Assembly (NCBI GenBank): GCA_964645045.1
Contig: CAZXYZ010000006.1
Span: 1 to 64,000 of the forward strand
Length of the DNA stretch: 64,000 nt
Source of the DNA: Anammoximicrobium sp964645045
GTDB taxonomy: Bacteria > Planctomycetota > Planctomycetia > Pirellulales > Pirellulaceae
Reading direction: 5' to 3'
The position numbers and the translations under genes are program-made. Under the pieces are notes generated by a model. That model saw only the letters and a program-made list of their open reading frames with translations, had not been told where the DNA came from and made no database searches. Below, in pieces: positions 33,383 through 41,249 of the stretch (position 1 is its first letter; every line of letters starts with the position of its first letter).

Positions 33383-34282
33383 TTAGTTAGCTAATTCGGT
33401 CTCTCCACCGTCTTTGCTGGCGGTGGCCTTGTACACGCCGATGTCGATGTTGTCGCTGACGAATTTCACCGAGGCGTCGCAGCGGGCGAACTGGCAGCCG
33501 CCGGGATGTTCGCTGCCGAAACTGACGTCGTTGAAATTGTTGCTGCCGTTGTAGCGCGTGAGATTGATCCCGTCCAGGATGTTCTTGGTGCTGGCCGCGG
33601 CACTGCCATCGCAACCTCGATACCATCTGCGAAAGGACGTATTGTCAAGGCCATCCTTGGTCCTGGACCACGACATTTCGCCTAGCATAAACGTGTTGGA
33701 CGTGCCGTCCAAAACTTCGTTCAGCCCCACGCTGTCCCGGCGAAGCATTACGCCTTGGAGAGCGTGCCCTTGGTGGCCGGGGGCCGACGTATTATCCCAC
33801 CGATAGGTTCCGCCCGTCGCCACATTCGTGCCCTTGGGACCCATGATCCCGTAATAATGTGTTGTGTAGATGGTGGAACTGGTGCTATCGAACCATTTCG
33901 CGCGGACAGCGCTGGGACAGATGTAGGGGGGAACCGGTTCGTTTTGCAGGGTGCCGGAAACGGCCGTGTCGTAGGTGGTGGCATTGAAATTGACCTGCGA
34001 GTGCAATGCCTGCATCTCGAGGAACGGCAAGATCAGGACCTGCCAACCAAGCCGAGGCCCACCGCTCAGCCCCCCCGGTGGAAGTACTTTGAAGGTATCG
34101 TGATAGTTGTGCAGAGCCAACCCAAGTTGCTTCAGCTTGTTGTTGCACTCCGTCCGGCGGGCGGCCTCGCGTGCCGCCTGGATGGCGGGCAGCAGCAAGG
34201 CGACTAGAATTCCGATGATGGCGATGACGACGAGAAGTTCAACCAGGGTAAACCCCCTGCGGCGTGGCACGATTCTGGACAT
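33383..34282 (-). CDS. DUF1559 protein with type IV pilin-like N-terminus
   Basis: 299 residues from ATG 34282, preceded by AAAGGATCG; an ATG 28 codons upstream is rejected because it would bury the leader. MSRIVPRRRGFTLVELLVVI is the prepilin leader with Gly-Phe cleavage site, followed by the hydrophobic helix and AAREAARRTECNNKLKQLGL. The C-terminus has SEHPGGCQFARCDASVKFVS, the family's H-x9-D type motif. First gene of a run with the lipoprotein and DUF2461 genes. Predicted to be processed by a prepilin peptidase and displayed outside the cytoplasm. The second copy of this family in the window (first at 3214) shares only the N-terminal third closely. Confidence 0.93.
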   Translation of the reverse strand: MSRIVPRRRGFTLVELLVVIAIIGILVALLLPAIQAAREAARRTECNNKLKQLGLALHNYHDTFKVLPPGGLSGGPRLGWQVLILPFLEMQALHSQVNFNATTYDTAVSGTLQNEPVPPYICPSAVRAKWFDSTSSTIYTTHYYGIMGPKGTNVATGGTYRWDNTSAPGHQGHALQGVMLRRDSVGLNEVLDGTSNTFMLGEMSWSRTKDGLDNTSFRRWYRGCDGSAAASTKNILDGINLTRYNGSNNFNDVSFGSEHPGGCQFARCDASVKFVSDNIDIGVYKATASKDGGETELAN

Positions 34283-34478
34283 ACAGCGATCCTTTGAAGA
34301 TAAGGGGAACGAAAAAGAACGACAGTGACCATTAGATGTCCTGCGGAAACGCAGGATTTGAGACATCCGTAAAGCGAAAATAGTTCGATAAGCCTACTTT
34401 CATCAAAAAATTATACAAGCCGGGCATTCAAAAGGGAGGGGATGGGCGTTCGCGCAGGAACAGCTTGGTCAGTTCAAT

Positions 34479-34534
34479 GTAGGACGGATTGGGATCCGGC
34501 CAGAGAATACCGGCCGGATCCCAATCCGTCCTAC
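34479..34534. repeat. Palindromic repeat GTAGGACGGATTGGGATCCG
   Basis: Arms 34479-34501 and 34512-34534 are exact 23-bp complements around a 10-base loop. The outer 13 bases equal those of the element at 13028-13085 (GTAGGACGGATTG), but the inner part differs, so the two are related elements with a diverged core. Confidence 0.85.
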
Positions 34535-34611
34535 CACCACTCGTTCACGTTTGGTGTGCGTAAGGTTTGAGGCAGTAAGGGATTCAGTCCCGGAGGAACG
34601 GCAGGTTGTAG

Positions 34612-34760
34612 CCAGGGGCGTCAGCCCAATGCCGCTTACTTTGTAGCGGCACGGCGCAAGCCGTCCGGTATTACCGTCGTAAAACCGGGTGGCTTGCGCC
34701 GCTCCGCTAACAAAAACGCCCCCAATGGTCTCAACGTTTTCCAGGGACTGACGCCCCTGG
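34612..34760. repeat. Nested palindromic repeat
   Basis: Outer arms CCAGGGGCGTCAG (34612-34624) and CTGACGCCCCTGG (34748-34760) are exact complements. An inner imperfect pair, GTAGCGGCACGGCGCAAGCC (from 34643) and GGCTTGCGCCGCTCCGCTAA (from 34691), lies inside. As at 31675-31792, one palindrome appears inserted in another. Confidence 0.75.
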
Positions 34761-34893
34761 CGACACCCTGCCGCCACGCGGCTAAGACGAATGCCGCTCG
34801 ACGATTACGTCTCTGCGGCGGACGAAGGTTAGTACCAGCGGATCCGTCTGGCAGGCGAAAACTTTTCCACCAGTTGCCCGCTTGCTCGTGTCG

Positions 34894-34929
34894 ATGTACA
34901 GGAGTATATTCTAATGGTCACCTGTACAT
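34894..34929. promoter_or_regulatory. Inverted repeat upstream of imuA (candidate damage-response operator)
   Basis: ATGTACAGG (34894-34902) and CCTGTACAT (34921-34929) are exact inverted copies 18 bases apart, ending 15 bases before the imuA ATG. The spacer GAGTATATTCTAATGGT-like stretch includes a -10-like TATATTCT. imuAB operons are normally controlled by LexA; whether this is a LexA site is not known. Confidence 0.5.
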
Positions 34930-34944
34930 TGACTGGGCGGGCCG

Positions 34945-35643
34945 ATGACCACTGCACGAAACCTGGCCGCATCCAACCTGGTGGAACAGTTGCGGGGCCG
35001 CATCCGCAGCTTGGAACAGCCGCGGCGGGGGCCCGCCGAAACGCCGCTTTCCACCGGCTGGCCGCCGCTGGACCGGCTGCTGCCCGGCGGCGGGTTGCGG
35101 CGCGGCTCGCTGGTCGAATGGTTGGCGGCGGAACCGGGCAGCGGGGCTGCGTTGCTAGCTTGGCAAGCCGCTCAGCAGGCGGCTCAGGAGGGCGGCTCGA
35201 TCATCGTGTTGGACCACCGGCGCGAGGTGTACCCGCCCGCTTTGGCCGCTTGGGGCGTGGCTCTGGAACGCGTGATTTTCGTCCAGCCGGAAAGCGCCCG
35301 GGACGAGGGCTGGGCTTGGGACCAGGCGTTGCGCTGTCCGGGGGTGGCCGCGGTGTGGGGCTGGGTCGACCGGATCGATGACAGCCTGTTCCGGCGCTGG
35401 CAGTTGTCGGCGGAATCCAGCGGCTGCCTGGGGTTGTTGCTGCGGCCCGGCGTGGCGCGGACGGGGCCCACCTGGGCGGACGTGCGCTGGTGGGTCGAAC
35501 CGCAGTCCGCGGCGACGGACCGCCGATTGCGTGTCGAGTTGTTGCGCTGCCGCCCTGCCGGCAGCGGCAGCGTGGAATTGGTCTTGGATGAGTGGTCCGG
35601 TCAACCCCGTGGTTGCCTACCAAGAGGCGAACGGCGGGCGTGA
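34945..35643 (+). CDS. imuA: ImuA-like RecA-fold mutasome protein
   Basis: 232 residues from ATG 34945. ImuA proteins are RecA/SulA-related accessory factors for ImuB-DnaE2 translesion synthesis. Visible features: LSTGWPPLDRLLPGGGLRRG followed by SLVEWLAAEPGSGAALLAWQ, the RecA-type start with a degenerate Walker A (no GK[ST]), GGSIIVLDHRREVYPPALAA and VIFVQPESARDEGWAWDQAL. The product is probably not an ATPase. Its last codons and stop fall inside a palindromic element (GGCGGGCGTGAGCCCGCC spans the TGA), so the C-terminus may have been altered. It is followed by imuB after 165 bases. Confidence 0.86.
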   Translation: MTTARNLAASNLVEQLRGRIRSLEQPRRGPAETPLSTGWPPLDRLLPGGGLRRGSLVEWLAAEPGSGAALLAWQAAQQAAQEGGSIIVLDHRREVYPPALAAWGVALERVIFVQPESARDEGWAWDQALRCPGVAAVWGWVDRIDDSLFRRWQLSAESSGCLGLLLRPGVARTGPTWADVRWWVEPQSAATDRRLRVELLRCRPAGSGSVELVLDEWSGQPRGCLPRGERRA

Positions 35644-35767
35644 GCCCGCCGGTTTTCCGTATGCCCGCACATTTGCGCGCGGATTCGCAATTTCACCTTC
35701 GGTGAAATCAGCAGACGGTATGTATTGCAGAGACAATGCACCGATGGGCTGACGCCCACCGTTCGCC
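35626..35767. repeat. ~140-bp palindromic element across the imuA 3' end
   Basis: GGCGAACGGCGGGCGTGAGC (from 35626) is the near-complement of the closing GGGCTGACGCCCACCGTTCG (ending near 35765). Each side is itself a small hairpin (GGCGGGC-GTGA-GCCCGCC). The imuA stop codon lies in the loop of the left hairpin. In the middle is another short stem, TTTCACCTTCGGTGAAA (35689-35705). Confidence 0.8.
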
Positions 35768-35808
35768 GGGATTTCGGTTTCCGGACAACCTCGAACAGGA
35801 GGAGCGGC

Positions 35809-37365
35809 ATGCCACGCATCCTCGCCCTTTGGCTGCCCAACTGGCCCGTGCAACGGCTCGTCCGCGACCAACCGGAACTGACGGGATGCGCCCTCGTGCT
35901 GTATGAACAAGATGCCCGGCACGGTCAGCGTGTCAAAGCCTGCTCGGCGACTGCGGAGCAACAAGCCGTGCGTCCCGGGATGCCGCTGGCCGAGGCGCAG
36001 ACGCTGTTGGCGGAAAATCCCCTTTTTGCCTGCCACGATGCCCGCCGCGATCAGGAAGCGCTGGTGGAGTTGGCCGGTTGGTGCGAGCAGTTCAGTCCCA
36101 TCGTCGGGCTCGATCAAGCGGACGAACCGGACTCGCTGTTGCTGGACGTCAGCGGACTGGCCCATCTGTTCGGCGGTGAAGAAGCGTTAGCCCAGGCGGT
36201 CATCAGCGCTTGCCGGCAACAAGGCTTGACGGTGCGCGTGGCAATTGCCGATACGGTCAGTGCCGCGTGGGGATTTGCCCGCTGGAGCGAGGTGCCTGCT
36301 ACTTTTGTCGTGCTTCCGCCGGAAGACGCGGCGGTTTCAGATCGCCTGCCGGTCGAAGCGTTGCGGTTGCCGCCGCGTCCGACCGAACAACTGCAGCGGC
36401 TGGGCATCCGCCGGATCGGGCAATTGAACCGCTTGCCGCGGGCCAGCCTGGCGGCGCGATTTGGCGATGCATTGCTCGAGCGTCTCGACAAACTGTCCGG
36501 CGCGATCGTGGAACCTATCGTAGCGCACCATGCCCGCGAGCCGTTGTCGGTGCGCTGGTGTTTCGAGCACCCGACGACGCATCACGAGGCGATCGAGCAC
36601 GTCTTGGGGGAATTGCTGGCTCAACTGTCGGGCCGCTTGCGGGAACAAGGACAAGCTGTTTTGCGTTTGACGTGTCAGCTGGTCTGCCGGAACCGGCGGC
36701 CGTTGAGTATCGACATCAGCTTGTTCCGGCCCACGATCGCTCCGCAGCATTTGCTGGCGTTGGCCAAGCTGCAGCTGGCGCTGGTGACGTTGCCCGATAC
36801 CGTCGAGGAGCTCCGCGTTCGGGCCTTGGCGACCGCGCCGCGCGAGCAGCGGCAAGGCGAACTGTTCGGAGATGCGCCGCGGGACCAGCCGGCCCAGTTG
36901 GCGTTGCTGGTCGAGCGGCTGAGCAACCGCTTGGGGCGTGAACGCGTGGTGCGGGCCGAATTGCAAGCGGAAGCCCAGCCCGAGTTGGCTTACCGGTATC
37001 GGCCCCTGGCCGGAGAAGCCGCCACGCCTCAGCAGGCCGCGTCGGCTTCGTCGCCGTCAGGGATGCGGTTGCCGGGGATGCTCTTGCCGGGACCGCTGCT
37101 GCGGCCGTTGCGGTTGTTCGATCCCCCGCAGCCGATCGAGGTGGTGGGCATCGCACTGGACGGCCCGCCGGCGATGTTTCATTACCAGCGCCGGCGGCAT
37201 CGGGTGGCCCGCTGTTTCGGCCCGGAGCGGATCGAAACCGGCTGGTGGCGCGGCGAATCGTGCCGCCGCGATTACTACCGCGTGGAAACCGAGGAAGGGA
37301 GCCGCTGGTGGCTGTTCCGGCGGCTGCAGGATCAACGCTGGTTCCTGCACGGAGCGTTTGAGTAG
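35809..37365 (+). CDS. imuB: ImuB-type Y-family DNA polymerase homologue (catalytically inactive type)
   Basis: 518 residues from ATG 35809 (AACAGGAGGAGCGGC before it, excellent). MPRILALWLPNWPVQRLVRD is the standard ImuB opening, where active Y-family polymerases have the DxD metal site. SLLLDVSGLAHLFGGEEAL replaces the active-site SxDE motif, so it should be a non-catalytic adaptor that bridges the beta clamp, DnaE2 and ImuA. RIGQLNRLPRASLAARFG is the helix-hairpin-helix and little-finger entry region. It carries a C-terminal ImuB extension (about 330-518). dnaE2 is not the next gene, unlike the common imuA-imuB-dnaE2 order; a sensor kinase gene follows after 137 bases. Confidence 0.93.
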   Translation: MPRILALWLPNWPVQRLVRDQPELTGCALVLYEQDARHGQRVKACSATAEQQAVRPGMPLAEAQTLLAENPLFACHDARRDQEALVELAGWCEQFSPIVGLDQADEPDSLLLDVSGLAHLFGGEEALAQAVISACRQQGLTVRVAIADTVSAAWGFARWSEVPATFVVLPPEDAAVSDRLPVEALRLPPRPTEQLQRLGIRRIGQLNRLPRASLAARFGDALLERLDKLSGAIVEPIVAHHAREPLSVRWCFEHPTTHHEAIEHVLGELLAQLSGRLREQGQAVLRLTCQLVCRNRRPLSIDISLFRPTIAPQHLLALAKLQLALVTLPDTVEELRVRALATAPREQRQGELFGDAPRDQPAQLALLVERLSNRLGRERVVRAELQAEAQPELAYRYRPLAGEAATPQQAASASSPSGMRLPGMLLPGPLLRPLRLFDPPQPIEVVGIALDGPPAMFHYQRRRHRVARCFGPERIETGWWRGESCRRDYYRVETEEGSRWWLFRRLQDQRWFLHGAFE

Positions 37366-37502
37366 CCGGACAGCGCCGCTGAATCGCGGACCCGTGTTGG
37401 GCACGAACCAATCCTGCCCGCTCGCCCCTTCAAGCCCATTGCCGATGCGCGGCGACGTCCTTACGCTACTGTGGTACGGTTCACCATCCTGCGTGTCACC
37501 TC

Positions 37503-39890
37503 ATGAGACTCCGATTGTGCATTCTCGGCCTGTTTGCTCTGGCGCTGGCGGCCTCGGCGGCCCGCGGGCAGACCGTGCGCGCCGACGGAGATTACCTCCG
37601 CGACTGGCTGGTGGCGGGACCGTTCACCGAACGTCACCTGTGGCTCGTCCAGGTTGCCAACCTGCTGGGGCCCGGCCGGCTTGTCCCGCAAGCGGGTCAG
37701 CCCGCCTTGCCGCTGATGACAGATGCTCCCAGTTGGATCTGCTACCAAGCCGCCGGCAGCCAGGTGAATTTGATCGACGCTTTCGGTCCGCACGAGGATG
37801 CCGGGGCGTTGGCCTTTACGGCCATCCAGGCGGAACAAGCGGGGCCGGCCACGTTTTACTTTGGCAGCGACGATCAAGCCCGGATTTGGATCAATGACCG
37901 ATTGGTCCACCGCTACGACGACGAGCGGCCGCTGTGGCCGGACCAGGACCGTTTCACGGCCGAATTGAAAGCCGGGGCAAACCGCTGCCTGGTGTTCGTC
38001 GCGCAGGGCCGCGGGAACTGGGGGTTCACCTTGCGTGCCGTCACGGGAAAGGACACGGGCCCCGTTCCCGTGGTCTGGGACGTTGCGGATGTCAAAGGCC
38101 AGGACCGCGAGCTGTTCAACCCGTACTGGCGGTGTCGGGCGGGAGATGACCGCCGCTTTGCCGATCCGCAGTTCGACGATTCCGCTTGGGCGCGGGTCTT
38201 GCCCAAGGGCCTGACCGTGGGCGTCAAGGACGCGCCCGTGGTCTGGTTCCGCGCGCCCGTCTGGTGTACGCGGGCTTTGGTCAACTTGCCGTGCCGGTTG
38301 TCCGCCACGGATCTGGGCGTGGCGGAAGCCTTCCTCGACGGCCGGTTGATCTGTACGCTGGGCGGCGACTCGGCCGACGACAGCCGTCCTCGGCCGGCGG
38401 CGGGGCTGACGCCAACCGCCTCGTTCGCTTTGACGGCCCCGCACCAGCTGCTGGCGGTCCGCCTGGTGCGCCGCCGTCCCGCGCCGGACGACAAGCCGTT
38501 TCCGTTTGAGCTCAAGCTGATGGTGGCGGACCGCTTCCGGGAACTCGATCCGGCCGGTGCGGACGAGGCGGTCCAAGAACTTCGCGAGAAGGCATCGCTG
38601 CGGCTGCACCGCCTGCTGCTGATCGTCGCCCTGCTGCTGTTCCTGGTCTTTCACGCGGCCCTGCTGTACTACTATCCCAAGCGGCGTGCGAACCTGATGT
38701 TCTGCCTCACGCTGACGCTGGCCGTCGCGACGCTGGCGGTCTTGGATGCCCAGGAGAATGCCGCCGCCCGGCCGCTGAGCGAGGCGCTGTACTGGCTGTT
38801 CCTGGCGATGGTGGCGGCGTGCATGCTGTCGGGCCTGGCCCTGGCGCACGCCCTGTGGCGAGACGATTTGCCGAAGCGGAAGCTGCTGGCCTGGGGGACC
38901 GTTCTGGCGGTGCTGTACGCGGTGGGGTGGACCCGCGACGAGCGGACGTGGGCCTTCGTCGCCTTGCCCGTATGCACGTTCGAGTTCCTGCGGCTGTATT
39001 TCCGGAACGCCTGGGGCCAAGTCCCCGGCAGCTGGGTCTACGGGCTCGGCCTGACCTGTTTCGCAGTCGCTCAATCGGTGAACATTGCGAGCCACTTGTT
39101 GCTGGTCTCCTTGCCCTCGACCGGGCTGATCACCTATTTCTGGGTCTACGGATTTGTGGCCCTGCTGGCGTGCGTCTCGATCTACATCGGGCGGGAATTC
39201 GCGGGCGCGTTCCGCAAGCTCGAAGAGCTGACGGCGACCCTGGACCGGCGCGTCCAACAGGTCTCGCGGCAGCTGGAGACCCGGCTGCTGGCGCAAGCCC
39301 GCCTGGAGACGCTGCGGTACCAGCTCAATCCGCACTTCCTGTTCAACGCCCTGAATTCGGTCGAAGCGTTGTCGCGGGAAGAGCCCGCGCAGATCCCGGA
39401 ACTGGTCCGCCGGCTGTGTGAATGCCTCCGCTATGCCTTGCATCCGAAGCCGGGCGGCGTCGCGACGCTGCAGCAGGAGTTGGACGCGGTGGCCAGTTTC
39501 CTGAGCGTCGAAAAAGTGCGGTTCGAGGAGCAGTTGGTGGTCGAAGTCGACGTTAGCGAAGCCGCGCGGCGGCAGACCGTGCCGGAGTTTCTGTTGCAGC
39601 CATTGGTGGAAAACGCCGTCAAGTACGGGATGCGGACCAGCGAGTTGCCATTGCGTGTGCAGATCCTCGCCCACTGCGAGAACGACCGGCTGCGGGTCGA
39701 AATCCGCAATTCGGGCAGCTGGTCGCATGCCGACAGCAGCGTCCCGCATGGCGGCATCGGGCTGGAAAATCTGCGGAATCGCCTGGAATTGCTGTATCCC
39801 AACCGCCACCGCCTGGCAACGCAGGACGCGGACGGCTGGGTGTTGGTCGCCGTCGAGATCCCCTGCAGTCCCAACACTCCATGCGCGTGA
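37503..39890 (+). CDS. LytS/YehU-type sensor histidine kinase with exported N-terminal beta domain
   Basis: 795 residues. Signal-like N-terminus (MRLRLCILGLFALALAASA, cleavage after ARG or nearby), then about 330 residues of predicted extracytoplasmic beta structure with carbohydrate-binding/PA14-like wording (YLRDWLVAGPFTERH, GPATFYFGSDDQARIWINDR). Several membrane helices follow (about 365-565), then a coiled segment, the His_kinase domain with phospho-acceptor H611 (LNPHFLFNALNS), and an HATPase with LVENAVKYGM (N box) and GGIGLENLRNRL (G box). It should autophosphorylate and pass phosphate to the LytTR regulator encoded 420 bases downstream. Its stop overlaps an ATG that opens the truncated kinase fragment (ATGCGCGTGA). 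Confidence 0.92.
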   Translation: MRLRLCILGLFALALAASAARGQTVRADGDYLRDWLVAGPFTERHLWLVQVANLLGPGRLVPQAGQPALPLMTDAPSWICYQAAGSQVNLIDAFGPHEDAGALAFTAIQAEQAGPATFYFGSDDQARIWINDRLVHRYDDERPLWPDQDRFTAELKAGANRCLVFVAQGRGNWGFTLRAVTGKDTGPVPVVWDVADVKGQDRELFNPYWRCRAGDDRRFADPQFDDSAWARVLPKGLTVGVKDAPVVWFRAPVWCTRALVNLPCRLSATDLGVAEAFLDGRLICTLGGDSADDSRPRPAAGLTPTASFALTAPHQLLAVRLVRRRPAPDDKPFPFELKLMVADRFRELDPAGADEAVQELREKASLRLHRLLLIVALLLFLVFHAALLYYYPKRRANLMFCLTLTLAVATLAVLDAQENAAARPLSEALYWLFLAMVAACMLSGLALAHALWRDDLPKRKLLAWGTVLAVLYAVGWTRDERTWAFVALPVCTFEFLRLYFRNAWGQVPGSWVYGLGLTCFAVAQSVNIASHLLLVSLPSTGLITYFWVYGFVALLACVSIYIGREFAGAFRKLEELTATLDRRVQQVSRQLETRLLAQARLETLRYQLNPHFLFNALNSVEALSREEPAQIPELVRRLCECLRYALHPKPGGVATLQQELDAVASFLSVEKVRFEEQLVVEVDVSEAARRQTVPEFLLQPLVENAVKYGMRTSELPLRVQILAHCENDRLRVEIRNSGSWSHADSSVPHGGIGLENLRNRLELLYPNRHRLATQDADGWVLVAVEIPCSPNTPCA

Positions 39891-40288
39891 ACCGGGACGC
39901 GGAGCATGCCGTCTCCGCGGGACGGCGTTGCGGCGCGATCCGCCGCGCCCGCGGGCCGATTCACCCCAAAATCTGCCCGTCTCGCCCCAAATTCGTTGCT
40001 CCGGGCACGCCGTGGCGTCAGGTTGGAGCCATGAATCCGGTCGATCCTCACTTCCTGTTCAACGCGCTGGATTTGATCGAGGCGTTGTCGCGCGAAGCTC
40101 CGGCGCGGATCCCCGAACTCGTGCGGGGGCTGGCAGAGTACCTGCGTTCCTCGGTACGATCAGGACAGGGTGACGTGGCAACGGTCCAGCAGGAGTTGGA
40201 CGCCGTGGCGAGTTACCTGCGCGTGGAGAAGGTCCGCTTTGAAGACCAGTTGCTGCTGGCCGTCGATGTGCCCGCCGCTGACCGCTGA
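39881..40288 (+). CDS. Truncated histidine-kinase fragment (phospho-acceptor region only)
   Basis: 135 codons if started at 39881 (overlapping the upstream stop), or 85 from the internal ATG 40031, where similarity begins. From 40031 it reads MNPVDPHFLFNAL and continues to VATVQQELDAVASYLRVEKV, closely matching residues 609-690 of the complete kinase just upstream (about two thirds identical by eye). The frame then ends at a TGA inside a heptanucleotide tandem array, before any HATPase domain. It therefore keeps the His and dimer region but cannot bind ATP. It is either a decayed tandem duplicate or a short phosphorylatable partner; the first 50 codons are not conserved. Confidence 0.6.
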   Translation: MRVNRDAEHAVSAGRRCGAIRRARGPIHPKICPSRPKFVAPGTPWRQVGAMNPVDPHFLFNALDLIEALSREAPARIPELVRGLAEYLRSSVRSGQGDVATVQQELDAVASYLRVEKVRFEDQLLLAVDVPAADR

Positions 40289-40325
40289 CCGCTGACCAAT
40301 GACCAATGACCAATGACCAATGACC
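40277..40325 (+). repeat. Seven-copy heptanucleotide tandem array (NNTGACC)
   Basis: Three copies of GCTGACC (40277-40297) are followed by four copies of AATGACC (40298-40325). The stop of the truncated kinase and the start of the response regulator both lie in it. Each AATGACC copy carries an ATG, and the array contains TGA in all three forward frames. Similar heptameric short tandem repeats are known from filamentous cyanobacteria. Confidence 0.93.
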
Positions 40326-41080
40326 ATCTAAGAGCCCTTCTAGTCGACGACGAGCGTTTGGCGCGGCGGAGCCTGCGGGCGCTGCTGGCGGCGCATCCGG
40401 AGATTGAGATTGTGGGCGAGGCGGCCGGCATCCGGCGGGCGGCGGAGTTGATCGCCACGGAACGTCCCGACGTCGTCTTTCTGGATATTCAGATGCCCGG
40501 GGGCAGCGGGTTTGAGCTGTTGGAGCGACTGTCCGATCCTCCCGCAATCATTTTCGTCACCGCCTATGACGAGTACGCGATTCGGGCGTTCGAGGTGAAT
40601 GCCGCGGACTATCTGCTGAAGCCGGTCGAGCCGGCACGGCTGGCGCTGGCTCTGGCGAGGTTGCACGGGCACAGCGGTCACGCGGACGAGTCGGCCGGGC
40701 CATATACGGTCGAGGACCAGGTCTTGATCAAGACGGCCCGGCGGTGCTTCTTCTTGCCGGTGGCGCGGATCGCGGCCATTCGCGCGGCGGATAATTACAG
40801 CTATGTCATTGGCGACCGCGGCGACGAGCACTTGGTCCGGCGGAGTTTGAAGGATTGGGAGTCGCTGTTGCCGGCCGACCGTTTCGAGGCCTTGGACCGT
40901 TCCGTCGTGATCAACTGGCAGCTGGTCGAAAAGTGGATCGCGCGGGGCCGGAGTCTCGATCTATACCTCGGGCGATTGCCGGCGCCGTTGGAGCTTGGCC
41001 GGGCCGCGGCTCATCACTTCAAGACCTTCATTGTCCCCAAGCTCCGGGACGCCGACGGCCCCGGGCCGAGCTGCAAATAG
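40313..41080 (+). CDS. LytTR-family response regulator
   Basis: 255 residues. Receiver domain about 6-120 with VDDE acidic pocket (11-14), phospho-acceptor D58 (VVFLDIQMPGGSG), the Thr/Ser of VTAYDEYAIRAFEVNAADYL and LKP. LytTR DNA-binding domain about 135-245 (IKTARRCFFLPVARIAAIRA, ADNYSYV, FEALDRSVVINWQLVEKW). It is the natural partner of the LytS-type kinase upstream. Of four ATGs spaced seven bases apart in the heptamer array, only the one at 40313 reads into this frame; the others run into TGA or TAA. No ribosome site precedes it, so translation may depend on coupling to the upstream stop 24 bases away. The giant exported-protein gene follows after 169 bases. Confidence 0.94.
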   Translation: MTNDHLRALLVDDERLARRSLRALLAAHPEIEIVGEAAGIRRAAELIATERPDVVFLDIQMPGGSGFELLERLSDPPAIIFVTAYDEYAIRAFEVNAADYLLKPVEPARLALALARLHGHSGHADESAGPYTVEDQVLIKTARRCFFLPVARIAAIRAADNYSYVIGDRGDEHLVRRSLKDWESLLPADRFEALDRSVVINWQLVEKWIARGRSLDLYLGRLPAPLELGRAAAHHFKTFIVPKLRDADGPGPSCK

Positions 41081-41249
41081 AAACGGACGAGGATGGGACG
41101 ATTCGCCCCAGGAAGCGGCCGTTTCGCCCCTTTTCCAGTCCGTCCGCGGTCAGCTTCTGCCGCCGTCGGGTACAAATCGGAAAGCCCTGAACCGCAGCGT
41201 CCACGTTGTGGTCGGCGGTACTTTCCATTCGTGCGGAAGGAGAAACCCT

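Larger units (their letters stand above)
34283..34944. other. Divergent intergenic region packed with palindromes
   Basis: About 660 bases between the DUF1559 gene (-) and imuA (+). It contains the exact palindrome at 34479-34534, nested palindromes at 34612-34760 and the candidate imuA operator at 34894-34929. No credible coding sequence. The AT-rich segment 34370-34430 may carry the DUF1559 promoter. Confidence 0.5.

Noticed and set aside
37461..39809. A 782-codon minus-strand frame
   Set aside because: Antisense to the LytS-type sensor kinase gene.
40277..40325. Heptamer array considered as a CRISPR-like or minisatellite locus
   Set aside because: The unit is seven bases with no spacers; it is a simple tandem repeat.
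40313..40325. Classical on/off phase variation of the response regulator by frame slippage
   Set aside because: Every AATGACC unit carries its own ATG, so gain or loss of a unit leaves an in-frame start at the same distance from the fixed sequence; only spacing to the upstream stop changes.
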